Assembly: GCA_022695795.1 (NCBI GenBank)
Contig: MU404062.1
Span: 248,001-312,000 of the forward strand
From: Biscogniauxia marginata
Lineage: Eukaryota > Ascomycota > Sordariomycetes > Xylariales > Xylariaceae
DNA: 64,000 bases
Direction of reading: 5' to 3'
Made by a program: the position numbers and the translations under genes. Within the stretch, counting starts at the first letter, position 1, and the number at the start of each line of letters is the position of its first letter. Positions 23,365 through 33,841 of this stretch are shown one piece after another. The notes beneath the pieces were generated by a model that worked only from the letters and a program-made list of their open reading frames with translations, did no database searches and was not told the DNA's origin.

Positions 23365-25599
23365 ATGCTATCGTCATGCTGCGGCCTGCGGAAGAAGAAG
23401 CAACCGGATCCCGAACGTGAACCCCTACTGCCTCAGTATGAACAGGACACCCACCTACAGCGGGAGCTGTACCGCAAGCTTCACAGCTACCAGATGCTCC
23501 ACGCCTTCACCCAAGGATACATGCCCTCCACCGAACAAGTCATTGTCAATCTCCGCACTCTTCTCTCCAGTGACATATTAAACCCAGAAAACCCAGATCT
23601 ATCTAACAGCGGCCGAAGATTGGCGCGCCTGACCAAGCAGTGGCTGCAGCAGTTCATCGTGCTCCTCAAGCACAAGAATGGCAAGGACCAGATACAGGAC
23701 CTTGTATGGTTCCTAGCCAAAAGCCGCATCTCGGTCGACCTAGATGACCTTCGATCGAGAGCAAAAAAGTCCAAGGCGAAGGCCGACACCGCTGCAGCCT
23801 ACCAGAGCTTGCAAACTATAGGCTCATTACTCTTCACTAACTCAGACTTCCGTACTTTTCTGGGCGACCTCAACATAGTTGCACGTGAAATCTTCAAAGA
23901 CTCCGCCTTCGCTCTAAGCGACGCTGCCGAACAGGCCGGCAAGCAGCTTGGGCCGTCAGCAGAAGAGCAGGAAAGCGTCACAAACCCAGACACCGAGAGC
24001 GACGGCCAATCATTTTCGGCCCAGAATCTCGAGGACGAGTTCCAGGACGCCGCCAAAGTCATCGCGGATCGTGGCGCTGATGTTGCTAGCACTACTGTCG
24101 AGAGTACTAAAGACAAACTCTCTGGAGACGAGGGCCAAACGCTCTTGAAACGCCTGCAAAAAGTAGTCCTCAACCTCCGCAAGCGCAAAGATTACTCTGA
24201 TTCAGTGTCTACACTGTCCCTGCTCATCAAACGCTATGCTCTTATCTACTCGCGCGCCGCAGAGGAAGTTGCCGAGGCCGCCCAGGGTGATGTCCAAGAA
24301 AACCAAGAGACAGATCGCGCTCTTGCAAACTTGTGGGAATTCGTCAAGAGCTTCGGAGATAAGAAGGAATGGGATAAATGCGAAGAGCTTCTAAACCAGG
24401 TCATGAGCCACAAGGACAAGGACCCCGAGTTTGAAGACTTCATGCAGGAGGCCGGCGACAGCCTACAAAATCTCCTAACCGATCCCGAATTCTTCAATGA
24501 CGCCGAGAATAAAATACAGGAGTTAAGAGAGAAAAGCAAGCGTGTCGGATCTGAGAGTACCTTAAGGCAAGATCTTGATGAGCTTCTGCAGCAACTTTCG
24601 GTGACATTTCGAAGTGTGCTGAGAGATGAAGATGTTCATAATCTTACGACTACCACTCTTCGCATCTTCGGTGTCATATCTCCACCAGAGGCGGCTACAA
24701 ATCCTGAGCTCATTCATGACGCTCTCAATGTCTTCATCCCGCTTCTTTTCGCTGCCGTACAATATGTCCCCATACCACGGCTCGAAGTTAGCACACCGGC
24801 TATCGATCTTCTACTAGAAAATCTCATCATCGAGCCAGGTAGTACAGTCAACGAAACATCGTTCCTGCCGTACCGACTCAAGATTGAGAATTACAATGAA
24901 TTTGAAATCCGCAAGGCTCGCTTCAGAACCAACACGAGCAATAAGAACCTCATGCTCATCAAGATTGATGGCATTTCCGCACGCGCCGATGAGCTAGGCT
25001 ATTGGCTGCGTACACACAGCGGCCTGTTCCGCCTGGCGGACGAAGGCATCGCGAGTTTCGCACTAGACGAGCGTGGTATCGATATCCATTTAGAGGTGGA
25101 GATCTGCCGCGAGCGACTAGAACAAATTTTGACTCTACGAGCCGTACGTGTGAGAGTGCATAAACTTAATTATAAGCTAAGCAAGAGCAAGCTTTCTTGG
25201 CTCGGCTGGCTCATCAAGCCCATTCTTCGCCCCATCCTCAAGGCGACCCTCGAGGTACAACTCGCTACTGCAATTGGTGATCTGCTCCACGCTGCCAACC
25301 GTGAGTTACTGTTTGCTAGGGAGCGCCTACGGGCAACCAGGATCGCCAATCCAGATGATCTCTGGACCTTCATCAAGGCTGTTGCGGCGCGATTAGTGCC
25401 AGAGGCGGATCCAGACCTATACACTAGGATTGGCATCGCACAGCCGGGGCGCGGCGTCTTCAAAGGGGTCTATACCCCTGGCAGTGTTGTCAAAATGTGG
25501 AACGAGGAGGCAGCAATGGCAGGGGACCGAGTTGAGGAATTCGAGGCTGGGGGCTGGAGGAACAAAGTATTCGATACCCAGACGCGCGCCGTCGTGTGA
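23365..25599 (+). CDS. HAM1-like protein (HAM1_N / HAM1_C domains)
   Basis: Intronless frame of 744 aa starting MLSSCCG, from ATG at 23365. The first half is helical, with QRELYRKLHSYQML and LARLTKQWLQQFIVLL near 35-100, and a charged region near 195-260. The C-terminal third, from about 490 (EPGSTVNETSFLPYRLKIEN), has mixed beta segments with repeated RVHKLNYKL-like strands and WLIKPILRPILKATLE. This matches the fungal HAM1-like N- and C-terminal domain family. The C-terminal part has been compared with lipid-binding tubular (TULIP) folds, so lipid binding at membranes is a reasonable inference, not shown here. The Cys-Cys at residues 5-6 followed by basic residues suggests possible palmitoylation in place of a signal peptide. 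The length fits the family. Confidence 0.85.
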   Translation: MLSSCCGLRKKKQPDPEREPLLPQYEQDTHLQRELYRKLHSYQMLHAFTQGYMPSTEQVIVNLRTLLSSDILNPENPDLSNSGRRLARLTKQWLQQFIVLLKHKNGKDQIQDLVWFLAKSRISVDLDDLRSRAKKSKAKADTAAAYQSLQTIGSLLFTNSDFRTFLGDLNIVAREIFKDSAFALSDAAEQAGKQLGPSAEEQESVTNPDTESDGQSFSAQNLEDEFQDAAKVIADRGADVASTTVESTKDKLSGDEGQTLLKRLQKVVLNLRKRKDYSDSVSTLSLLIKRYALIYSRAAEEVAEAAQGDVQENQETDRALANLWEFVKSFGDKKEWDKCEELLNQVMSHKDKDPEFEDFMQEAGDSLQNLLTDPEFFNDAENKIQELREKSKRVGSESTLRQDLDELLQQLSVTFRSVLRDEDVHNLTTTTLRIFGVISPPEAATNPELIHDALNVFIPLLFAAVQYVPIPRLEVSTPAIDLLLENLIIEPGSTVNETSFLPYRLKIENYNEFEIRKARFRTNTSNKNLMLIKIDGISARADELGYWLRTHSGLFRLADEGIASFALDERGIDIHLEVEICRERLEQILTLRAVRVRVHKLNYKLSKSKLSWLGWLIKPILRPILKATLEVQLATAIGDLLHAANRELLFARERLRATRIANPDDLWTFIKAVAARLVPEADPDLYTRIGIAQPGRGVFKGVYTPGSVVKMWNEEAAMAGDRVEEFEAGGWRNKVFDTQTRAVV

Positions 25600-26857
25600 G
25601 TGCTCTTGATATACACGGCATGACGAGGATCGCCACATTGTTGTTCCCGTATCTGGGAAACTTGAGTGGCGTCCCAGCAGGTTTTTCGTTGGGCGTTTAA
25701 CAGGTTTAGGGAGGGGATGATTCAAAAATAGCCCATCGGCTTGTTGAAAAGCTGGCGCTGAAAAGGATTGCTTTATCGTTTGTGTAGGAATTACTACGAC
25801 TAAGGTTGTTGAAAATTGTATGAGGCAACGAAGATGACGGTATTCGCCATGGTTCCCAAGTCAATTTGGAATTTGGAATCCCATTGGTAAATTAAAAGCA
25901 TATCTGGGACACGAGTTTCACTTCATTTTAAGACTTTAAACTTCTTCCAGTGCCATCTCGCCTCCTTTTCTCGCGCGCTCTCGTGCTCTACAGTCAGTAT
26001 TGACTTGGAACTCCCCATCAGAAAACAACTTAGGAGAACTGCATTGAAAAAACCTGCGTTACCTTGCCCTTAGATGTAGTTTATTGAACCTTCTCACCAT
26101 ATAAAGTGTAATTAATCATGTTTCTACAGGTAAACCTTAGAACTGTGACAAATTACCAGATCTGAGACCCTTCAACGAGATCCGCGTTGTATAGTATGGA
26201 AATGGATTTTAACCATACTCTCTCACCACCCTTGATAGTCGATCAAGATCTAATGTGCTATTCATAGACATCCGATCTCAGTGTCTATAACTAGCTACCT
26301 ACCTAGAAATTTCATACGTGATGAAATGACGGAGCTTAAACACTAGGTACCAAGTCGTCATCTTACTTTCCCGGTGGCTTCCTAAGACAGGAAGTAAAAT
26401 TATTCTGGAAGGCCGGTTTAGTAATTGTATGCTTTGGAAGGAACGATATCCGGGGTTGGCATAGGTAAAGTCCCACCTGTAATTATATACGTCTAGGGAA
26501 TAATGTAATGATGTAATGATGCAATGATGCAATGAAGTCATGACTTCTAGTTAGTCACCTTTGCGTTGACGTGTTTTGGCGAGGCACGCTTGCCTGATAA
26601 GATCATACCTTATGCATGTCTTTCACTAAGGTTCTCTGACAACTCCTGAGCTTCTTGCCAGTTGTTCCATCCAATTCTATCAATTCAGAGAATCAACATC
26701 CTCCTCGTCATTTGGAAAGTATTTACTACCTGTCCATATTGGTAGTGAAGAAGCCCTCAGACAATACCGTTACCGTTCAGAACAATACTACGACATCCAG
26801 AGGGTCCATCCGTCGCCCCTTGTACTATTCAGTGGACAAATAGCTGTTCTAGGGAAA
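25600..26857. other. Intergenic region with small tandem repeat
   Basis: AT-rich 3' and 5' flanks. A short tandem (ATGATGTA/ATGATGCA units) lies at about 26501-26536. No gene is recognised; the frame at 26655-26843 ends just before the next gene and lacks a domain. Confidence 0.45.
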
Positions 26858-28176
26858 ATGGAACGAGAAACAAAAACCCCTTCTGCCACCGTGTGTGATG
26901 AGGGAGATGATGACAGTAGCGTCGTGCCCAAGGAGTCAGAGAGCCCAGAGATTGATCTCTATTCCATTCCCACAGCAGATGACACAGCAGATGATGATGA
27001 TCAACACGAGCTGGACATACACTCACTGGTTCAAGAGCATTCTCTCCCCCATCCGGCTGCGCGGGAGTTGAGCCCTAGCTGCCTCCGGTTCCTGTTCGTC
27101 CCGAAGTGGGACTATCAGCTGCAGAATTCAATGCCTAGGAATCTGGCAAGCCTCAAAACTGTGCCGTTGCCTCACCCTTTAAGCGAGATCGAAGTCTCGT
27201 ATTGCGAAGTTTGCCAGGTATCCTGGCTCTGCAGCGACCCATTGTTCGAAGAACCGGGGAAGCACCCCGATCATAAGGTAATCCAGCTTGACCGGACAAA
27301 CCCCGTTGATATGCCTAGAGCCCCGTATGAGAAGTTCGACAGATTACGTGAGTCAACCCCTGGATCATTCTCGTCCCTTGTCTCCCCCCTATCATGATAT
27401 ACAAGCGTATATCTACGAAATATCATCACACTCAACATCACAAAAGCTCCCTATACAGCGCAAGACCTCAGGACTAGGTATAAGATCTTGAGAAAAAGGA
27501 AACCCCGACGAACTAACAAATCACACCCTACATCACAGACGCCTACCCCGAAGTCCCCGTCCACCACCTCTAGGAGCCGGGACGGGTCGAGCAATCGATC
27601 GTGGTCGTCATCGGCTCGCACGTGCGATCCAAGGGCTTCGCCGTGACCGCCCTCTTCGGCCCGGGCTCCCGGCACAACGTGGTCGAGGTGACGCCCCGCA
27701 ACGACCCGCCCGGCGATCCCAAAACGCACGTAGACCCGGGGCTGCGGGCCGAAGCACTGGCCGCGACGCACGCGCTCCGGCGGATCCGCGGTGACGGCAG
27801 ACACGGCTTCATGCCCTGGTTCCGCGGGCGCGCGCGGCACGACGGCGTGGTGCCGCGCATCGTGGTCGCGACGGGCTCGGCCGCGCTCGTGCGCGTCATG
27901 GCCGCCAAGGTCGTGCAGGCGCCGCTCTACAACAAGCCCCGGGCCCGGGTGCGCGACGGCGAGGAGGCGGGGCCGCTGCTGCTGGACGACGGCGAGCTGG
28001 ACGCGCTGTGCGAGGAGAGGCTGCTGTGCCTGAAGGAGGGCATTGACGTCTGGTGGTACCTGATGGAAGAGAAGGATGCGTTGGCCCCCAGCAAGGTCGC
28101 GAGTGTTGCTGCGTATATGGCCTACGAGAAGGACGGGAGTGCAGGGTGGCTCGACCTGGTAGCCTCGTGGTATTGA
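26858..28176 (+). pseudogene. RNase H-like protein gene, interrupted by an in-frame TAG
   Basis: Exon 1 runs 26858 to 27349 and encodes an acidic N-terminus and a Cys-containing region (VSYCEVCQVSWLC). A GTGAGT donor is at 27350 and a CACAG acceptor ends at 27538. The second exon stays in frame to the stop at 28174-28176, but a TAG lies at 27571-27573, 11 codons in. After it the protein resembles a ribonuclease H fold: strand IVVVIGSHVRSKGFAVTALF, GPGSRHNVVE, then RAEALAATHAL and RIVVATGSAALV. In active RNases H the first strand carries TDGS and the later one TDS. Here both aspartates are replaced (IGS, TGS) while the Glu of RAE remains. The gene is therefore probably a non-catalytic relative, and broken unless it is spliced differently (for example a GTAATC donor at 27276 joined to the CTCTAG at 27573). 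GC content rises sharply in exon 2. Confidence 0.5.
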
Positions 28177-28860
28177 TGGAGCGGGAAGACACGTCTGGAC
28201 GTAAGTAGCCATTCAAGATGGAGACTGGACCCAACGTTGAGTTATAGGTAGGACATTATGTTCTTTATAGCCCATGAGGTTATGTTGGTGAGTAAGCTTG
28301 TTTGCATTAGAAGAACGTCAGCCGTAATGATAAATATACAAGCGTTGCAGTTAATAACTAGCAGCCCTCGCCGCCATCTTTATTACAACTTGGTGACTCC
28401 GAGATGAATGATTCTGCTGCTGAAGGTTCAGGATGACATATTAAGATCTTCTATTCGTTATTATATCTTATTAATAACACCCTGCTTTATACGCTATATC
28501 TTACCGAGTCCTTCAATGATATAAAGAGATATAACGACAGCACAAAACTAGAAAAGGGGTATTCACTAACAAACAGAAGGACTCCTTACAACATATGAAA
28601 TAGATGAGCTTCTTGATATATATATATATATACATATATATAACCCCCATGCCCCCTTTTTCTTGTATCTCCCTCCGTCAGCTCCTCTAACGACTCCTTT
28701 CTTCAGAACAAAGTACGCAAAAATAAGAACTAAGCCAATAAGCTGCCTGCCTGGGCATACAAGACGAACTCCTACGACAGAAAAACCAACTTAGCCTAGG
28801 TTAATCTACAACCCCGACCCGACATTCCTCGATAAGCCCACCCCTCCCCAACCAACAACA
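28177..28860. other. AT-rich spacer with TA microsatellite
   Basis: Contains a (TA)n tract at about 28614-28642 and a TAT-rich stretch. It probably includes the promoter of the gene at 28861. No gene is seen. Confidence 0.5.
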
Positions 28861-29673
28861 ATGTGCGTCCACACCCTCGTCCACCCGCACTGCCAGACCT
28901 GCCGGACCCCCATCGAGCCCCCGACCCCGGGGACGCGGGTCGAGATAACCTACTGCGCCGGATCCTGGACCCGACTCCTGCGCCTCCGCGCCGCGCAGCC
29001 TCCTCCTCCCTCTCCCCTATCTCCCCCCCCTCCCTCCCCAACCCATCTCTTCGAACTCCTCGCGGCCCCCCGGCCCAAGCCCAAGCAAAAGAAACCCGCG
29101 TTCGCGCCGCCGTCGCACCCGGACCCGTCGTGGCCGCCCAACACGCCCGTCTACGGCGTCTCGCCCTCGAGCCCCAAGGCGGGTCCCACAGCCAGCCTGG
29201 CGTGTCGCTTTCTTCCCCCTCCTTCTTCTTCTTCTTCGCCCCTTCCCCCGTTACCCTATATCACCACCAGTACCACCACCACCACCAGTACCGCGAAACA
29301 ACATCAAGGACGAGAAACCGAAGAAGAACAAGAAAGAGAAGAAGACACATCCTTCGAGCTAGCCTTCCCCCGCGTCCCGACCTGCCACCGGTGCGATCCG
29401 CGGCGTTACGGAGCAGGATCAGGATCAGGAGCAGGAGGAGGAGGAGGAGGGGGGGGAGGATGGGGAGGCTGGCGGATATTCGCCGAGGCGCAGGAGTGGC
29501 TCGTGTACGAGCAGGCGCAGCCGGCGCGGTACGCGCGCATGTGCGAGTGGGTTTGCCCCGGAGACGATGATGGCCATCCCGGCGGTAGCGGTAGCGGTAG
29601 CGGTATCGTGCAGAGGTACGAATGGGCCATGATGCTTCACGCGGCGGATTTTTATCACATAGCCAAACAATAA
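28861..29673 (+). CDS. Low-complexity CxxC protein, 270 aa
   Basis: Frame from ATG at 28861 (context AACAATG) to TAA at 29671. The N-terminus has HCQTC and the middle PTCHRC, two CxxC pairs about 150 residues apart that could form one zinc knuckle, a guess from spacing only. Between them are Pro/Ser-rich, Thr-rich (TTSTTTTTSTA) and Glu-rich stretches, and later a Gly/Ser tract (residues about 182-200). The C-terminal 60 residues (WRIFAEAQEWLVYEQAQPARY) look more ordered. DNA repeats (CTT, ACC, GGA, GGTAGC) underlie the tracts, so they may vary in length between strains. Two overlapping frames on both strands are shadows of this composition. No family is recognised. Confidence 0.5.
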   Translation: MCVHTLVHPHCQTCRTPIEPPTPGTRVEITYCAGSWTRLLRLRAAQPPPPSPLSPPPPSPTHLFELLAAPRPKPKQKKPAFAPPSHPDPSWPPNTPVYGVSPSSPKAGPTASLACRFLPPPSSSSSPLPPLPYITTSTTTTTSTAKQHQGRETEEEQEREEDTSFELAFPRVPTCHRCDPRRYGAGSGSGAGGGGGGGGGWGGWRIFAEAQEWLVYEQAQPARYARMCEWVCPGDDDGHPGGSGSGSGIVQRYEWAMMLHAADFYHIAKQ

Positions 29674-30202
29674 AAAAGAAAAAGAAAAAGAAAAAAGAAA
29701 GAATAGAAAGGAAAGGAAACAGAGGGAATAAAAATTTTTGGGAACTTGCCGGCGTATAATATATGTAGATAAATAACATCAAGATTGGCGAGCGACATGA
29801 TGATAAGGGGCAAGTAATAGTAGTGACAATAGTAGCTAGCAATGGATAGGGGTAGCTACCTACCTACCTAACCTACATACCTTGTATATACCCAACTGGC
29901 TTAGGCAGTATCATAAAGAAAGAAATAAAAAACTTTCACAATTTTTGTTCTAGAATGAATATAGGTAGACACCACAAAGCAAAAATGTACAGAAAAGAGC
30001 CTATCTATATTGCTGCCGATCCGATCTATTAGGCTAGACGAGTAAAACCCCCCTTCCTTTTTTTTGTGTCACTACCTGAGTACACCATGTACGTAAGAAT
30101 ACCAATACCAAGAGCATACTATCATACTTGATGCTTCTTTATTTCTTTTTTTGGGGGGTTTTTTCTTTTTCTTTTTATATGTATAGAATCTCCTAGCTGA
30201 CC
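29674..30202. other. Convergent 3' flank, purine- and pyrimidine-rich
   Basis: Lies between two convergent genes. Begins with an A/G-rich run (AAAAAGAAAAAG...) at about 29671-29710. It ends with a T-rich run at about 30135-30178 on the lipase side. Holds repeated CTAC motifs near 29850. No gene is recognised. Confidence 0.5.
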
Positions 30203-32476
30203 TCAACGATTTGGCGTTGTGGCCGGTAGGCGACCATTGACTCTGGGAGATGCACCATCGTCGCTACTGCCGGTAGTAACGACACCACCGGCCGGTTTCG
30301 CGGTGCCGATCTTGATGCCGCGTCCATCTCTCATCGAGTCTAGCGTAAGGCTGGCAGCACTACTACGCCTGCGGTTCAGCTTGCTCGATTTTGAAGGAGA
30401 AGGGGTTGAGCGAGGTGGCGAGTCTGTCGTGCCTTCTAGAGGCCTAGAGCCCGGCCTACTCGGTGTTGGCGTTTCTACGATGTTCTCGTCTATGGTGGTG
30501 ATTGGGCGGACGTAAGCGTTGGGGGTTTCGCCTTCTGACGTGGACTCTCGCGTTTCCTCTCGAAGTACTGGCTCGCGGGAGGGAGATTGACTAATAAGAT
30601 CCTCACGAGCTTGATGTTGTTTGGGCATGGAACCGTTTTCTTGTGCGTTAGACAAGATTGACGTCGTGTCGGATTCGACGTTGTCACTACTCCGAGATGC
30701 GCTGCCGTGATGAATTAGTCGCCGAACTGGATATGTACGAAGTGGAGGGCAACATGATAATGCCAAGACTTACATTTTGAACGCGTTCGAAGCCGACAGG
30801 CTAACACTTCTTGCTCGTTGATAACTCTCGTACTCTTCAACAGTATTGTCTGCATGTGTAAAGTTATTCAACGCGTCGAAAACATGCTGGAAAACCTGGG
30901 TGTCGACGTCTCGAGCCCATAGGAAGTCGAGGTGCTCATAGTGAGGAATTTCGGTCGCCACTGTTTGGTTCGGCAGTTCCCTTAGCATAACCTTGATATC
31001 GACCAATGAGTCGCTGCCCCCATACACAAGAACAATCGGTGTTCTGATATTGCGGGTAGGGTATCTAGCAACTTTGGTGTGCTTGTTAAATCCTAATGGT
31101 GTCTGTACATCATCGTCATACATCTGAAATGACTTATTACGGATGATCTGGAACCAGTGAACAACTGATTTGGTGCTGGTGAAAGAGTACAAGTGCGGAT
31201 ACGCAGCGAGCTTCTGGCTGACGGAAATGTTCCTAGTCTTCCAACCAAACAGGAAGACCAGGCCCATGTCGATGACCCGCATGAAGATAGGTGGATAAAG
31301 AATGGATTGCCACATGGTTGCAGAGCGGAGGATAGATCGTCGGCCAAAGAGAAGGAAGAGGACCTGAGGTGAAGCCTTAATTAGGGCATCCACAATGCCG
31401 TTGTTCAGGCCGGCGGGCGACATAGCAGGGGCCAACGCGATGAAGACATTAACCTGTTCGTTGAGTTTAGGATGGACGGACAAACTGGCAAAGGATTGAG
31501 CAGTGCCTTGAGAGAAACCGATATAGGATAATGACGGTTGCTTGGTAGTGTCTAGGATGTACTGGATAGAGTCGGGAATGTCATAAAAGGCGAACTCGTC
31601 GATTGAAAAATTCCAAAACTCAGTAGACATCGGCGAGGACTTGATAGATTTCTTAGAGTATTTGTTTCCGCGGTTGTTGCCAAGCTGGAGGTTGTTAGTA
31701 TACGCCATCTCTAAGTATAGACCACAAAACCTACCCAAACGTCAAAGCCCTGATCCACCAAGACGAACGGGAGACACCTCTTGGCGTCAGTCAGGCAGAC
31801 CCAGACCTCGCTGTTCATCAGGAGCCCATGGTGAAGATAGACAACCCGCTTCTTAATACTGGACGGCCCGCTATTGACTTTCAGGTCTTCCTCCCCTTTT
31901 CTCCATGCTAGACGGTGGACTCCGAGCAGATAGCCATCCTTGGTCTGTACCACATGTTCCTCGGCCGTGTAGCCATTCATGGCACAGAGTTCGACGAAGT
32001 CGGAGGCATTGCGAATAGACGTCGATATGGCTGGCCGAATTGGTCAGTAATCGCTCCAACTACGCTGAGTGGCTGGCTCATACACTTTCTCCTCTCCTCC
32101 GCCCTCTTCTGCGCAGGCGACGTCAGTCTGTTCAAGAGCCGTCGCGAAGCTCGGTAGAATAGATCTAAGAGCGTCGAAGCTATAGAAAGGCGCCAGGTTG
32201 GTCAATACTAGGAAATCAACAGGTTGGGGGTTGAGAGGAAACCTACGAAGGGCCAAGGTGAGGATCCGAATGACGGTCTCGAGGCCAACAAGCAAGAAGG
32301 AACCGACGAGGGCGACATATTCGGGGCTGTCTGTCTATTAGCTTCAACCTGGGCAGCACAAAAGCGGCGGTGCGGGAGCCGTCAAGCACAGGCTCGAGAT
32401 CGCTACACTGGGTCCATTGGGCTTGAAGATCGGAGGGGACGTACATGTTCAACCGACCAAGGAAAGGCAGAGGCAT
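30203..32476 (-). CDS. Steryl-ester / triacylglycerol lipase (AB-hydrolase lipase family)
   Basis: Six exons: 32476..32409, 32326..32247, 32179..32084, 32030..31735, 31684..30774 and 30701..30203. The introns are 50-82 nt and all phases agree; the product is about 649 aa. An N-terminal membrane helix (about residues 25-48) precedes the lipase N-domain (EEHVVQTKDGYLLGVHRL). The alpha/beta-hydrolase core has LHHGLLMNSEVW (oxyanion region), GFSQG with nucleophile Ser near 238, GGSDSLVD with the acid near 405, and HYEHLDF with His near 431. This is the fungal Tgl1/Yeh group, membrane-anchored steryl ester hydrolases of lipid droplets and plasma membrane. The C-terminal 200 residues are Ser/Pro-rich and disordered. 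The short exons 1-3 are invisible as open frames and were placed from splice signals plus the expected FYRASRRLLNRLTSP segment. The gene is divergent from the PET191 gene at 33339. Confidence 0.85.
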
Positions 32477-33338
32477 CTTCGGTCTGATTGTAGGGAAAAT
32501 ACGCGAGTAGGATAGTAAAGATGGAGCTCTGGAAAGGCTCAGCGCTGGGCTACCGAAGCTTGCCAGTCATCTTTCGGTGAGAGAGAGAGAGGGAGGCAGA
32601 AGCAACGCAGGTGGGAGGATTCGTGACCCGGCTCGGCTCGACTCGACTCGACTCGACGGGCAGCAAGGAATGACGAGCGTCTTTGGTGATGTCACATGCG
32701 AAGGATGGACAAGACCAGCAACCACAACAGACCTGACGGACAGGAGGGGACGCTGGGGCTGATGTGAAATATGTATGTAGGGGCAGAGACACAATGCATG
32801 AAATACAGGTAAATCGGAGTCTATCACAGATCCAAATAACGGTTATAATTACGAGCCCGTCGGCGGGACACACGTCGACCGAGTTGTGAGGAAAGATGGA
32901 AATGATAGGTTGAAGCTCGTCCACCTCACCAAGCTTGATCCCCACAATCATCGTTGATAAGGGCCGCTATGGCTTGAAAGGGGGCTGAAGAATGCGACAG
33001 GGGTCCGCTTATTGCCCCTGCAGTTCCTGTCGGGTTAGCGGTGATGCAGCGGTGATGCAGCGGTGATGCAGCGATGCGGTGAGTAGCACATGCTGGCATG
33101 TACTCATACACCCCTGCCAATAGCCCCACCGGGCCGGTCTACCTTACCTAGGTTCGGCCAATCAGCTGCTTCATACTGGAAGCTTGGACCACGCCACTTC
33201 TCGGCGTCAGGTGCGACTTTCCACAACTCTGCGACAAGCAGCAACGTCCGATCCAACCGTTCAGCCATTGAAGAATAATGTCTCCCTGCCGCACAGCCTA
33301 ACCGCCTCCCTCACCTTCCGGTTACTGACCCGACAAAA
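32477..33338. other. Divergent promoter with two tandem repeats
   Basis: Between lipase (-) and PET191 (+). A CTCGA-type pentamer repeat lies at 32632-32658 and three 11-bp GCGGTGATGCA units at 33038-33070. Open frames here are short and uninformative. Confidence 0.5.
33038..33070 (+). repeat. Tandem repeat, 3 x 11 bp
   Basis: GCGGTGATGCA occurs three times in a row with no mismatch, followed by a degenerate GCGATGCGGTGA. It lies about 270 bp upstream of the PET191 start. Confidence 0.8.
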
Positions 33339-33841
33339 ATGCCAAGCTCCTGTAAGGAAATAAGTACGTATCTCCGTCTACGACCTTGAAAGCCTTGCAA
33401 CCTAGGTGGTCGGTGAAGAAGACGTACATATCTAACACGGTCGCCCCCCCCACCATCACAGGAGCCGCGCTGGCGCAATGCCTGCAAGAGTCCGAGTGCG
33501 TCATGGTACAGCGGCACACGGCGGCCGAGTGCCTGCGCTCGCCCCTGGCCGAGACGCTGCCGACGAAGTGCCAGCAGCTGAAGAAGGGCTTCGGCGAGTG
33601 CAGGAGGGGCATGGTCGACATGCGCAAGCGCTTCCGCGGCAACCAGCCCATCACCTTCAAGACGCTCGAGTCGGCCGAGTCGGGCGAGGGGTACCAGCTC
33701 TACGCCGGCCGGTCCGCCTTCGCCGGCAGCGTCAAGCCCACCGACGGCAACGAGCCCGAGCCCCCCGACTGGCGCGAGCTGGAGAACGAGAAGTACCGGC
33801 AGCAGCGGGCGCAGGCGTTGGCCGAGGCACAGAAGAAGTGA
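33339..33841 (+). CDS. PET191: Cytochrome c oxidase assembly factor PET191 (COA5)
   Basis: Exon 1 (33339..33363) is only 25 nt, and exon 2 is 33462..33841. The 98-nt intron has a GTACGT donor, a TCTAACAC branch and a CACAG acceptor; the product is 134 aa. The protein begins MPSSCKEIRAALAQCLQESEC. The cysteines at 5 and 15 and at 45 and 55 are spaced as CX9C pairs, and Cys21-Cys32 form a CX10C pair. This is the layout of the Pet191 family imported into the mitochondrial intermembrane space. Family members are needed for assembly of complex IV. The C-terminal 70 residues are charged and helical (LENEKYRQQRAQALAEAQKK), longer than the yeast protein. Without the tiny first exon the protein would lack the first two cysteines, so the intron is well supported. 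Confidence 0.88.

Noticed and set aside
27451..28212. 253-residue minus-strand frame opposite the RNase H-like exon
   Set aside because: It is the antisense shadow of a GC-rich exon; the Arg/His/Val-rich composition is typical of such shadows.
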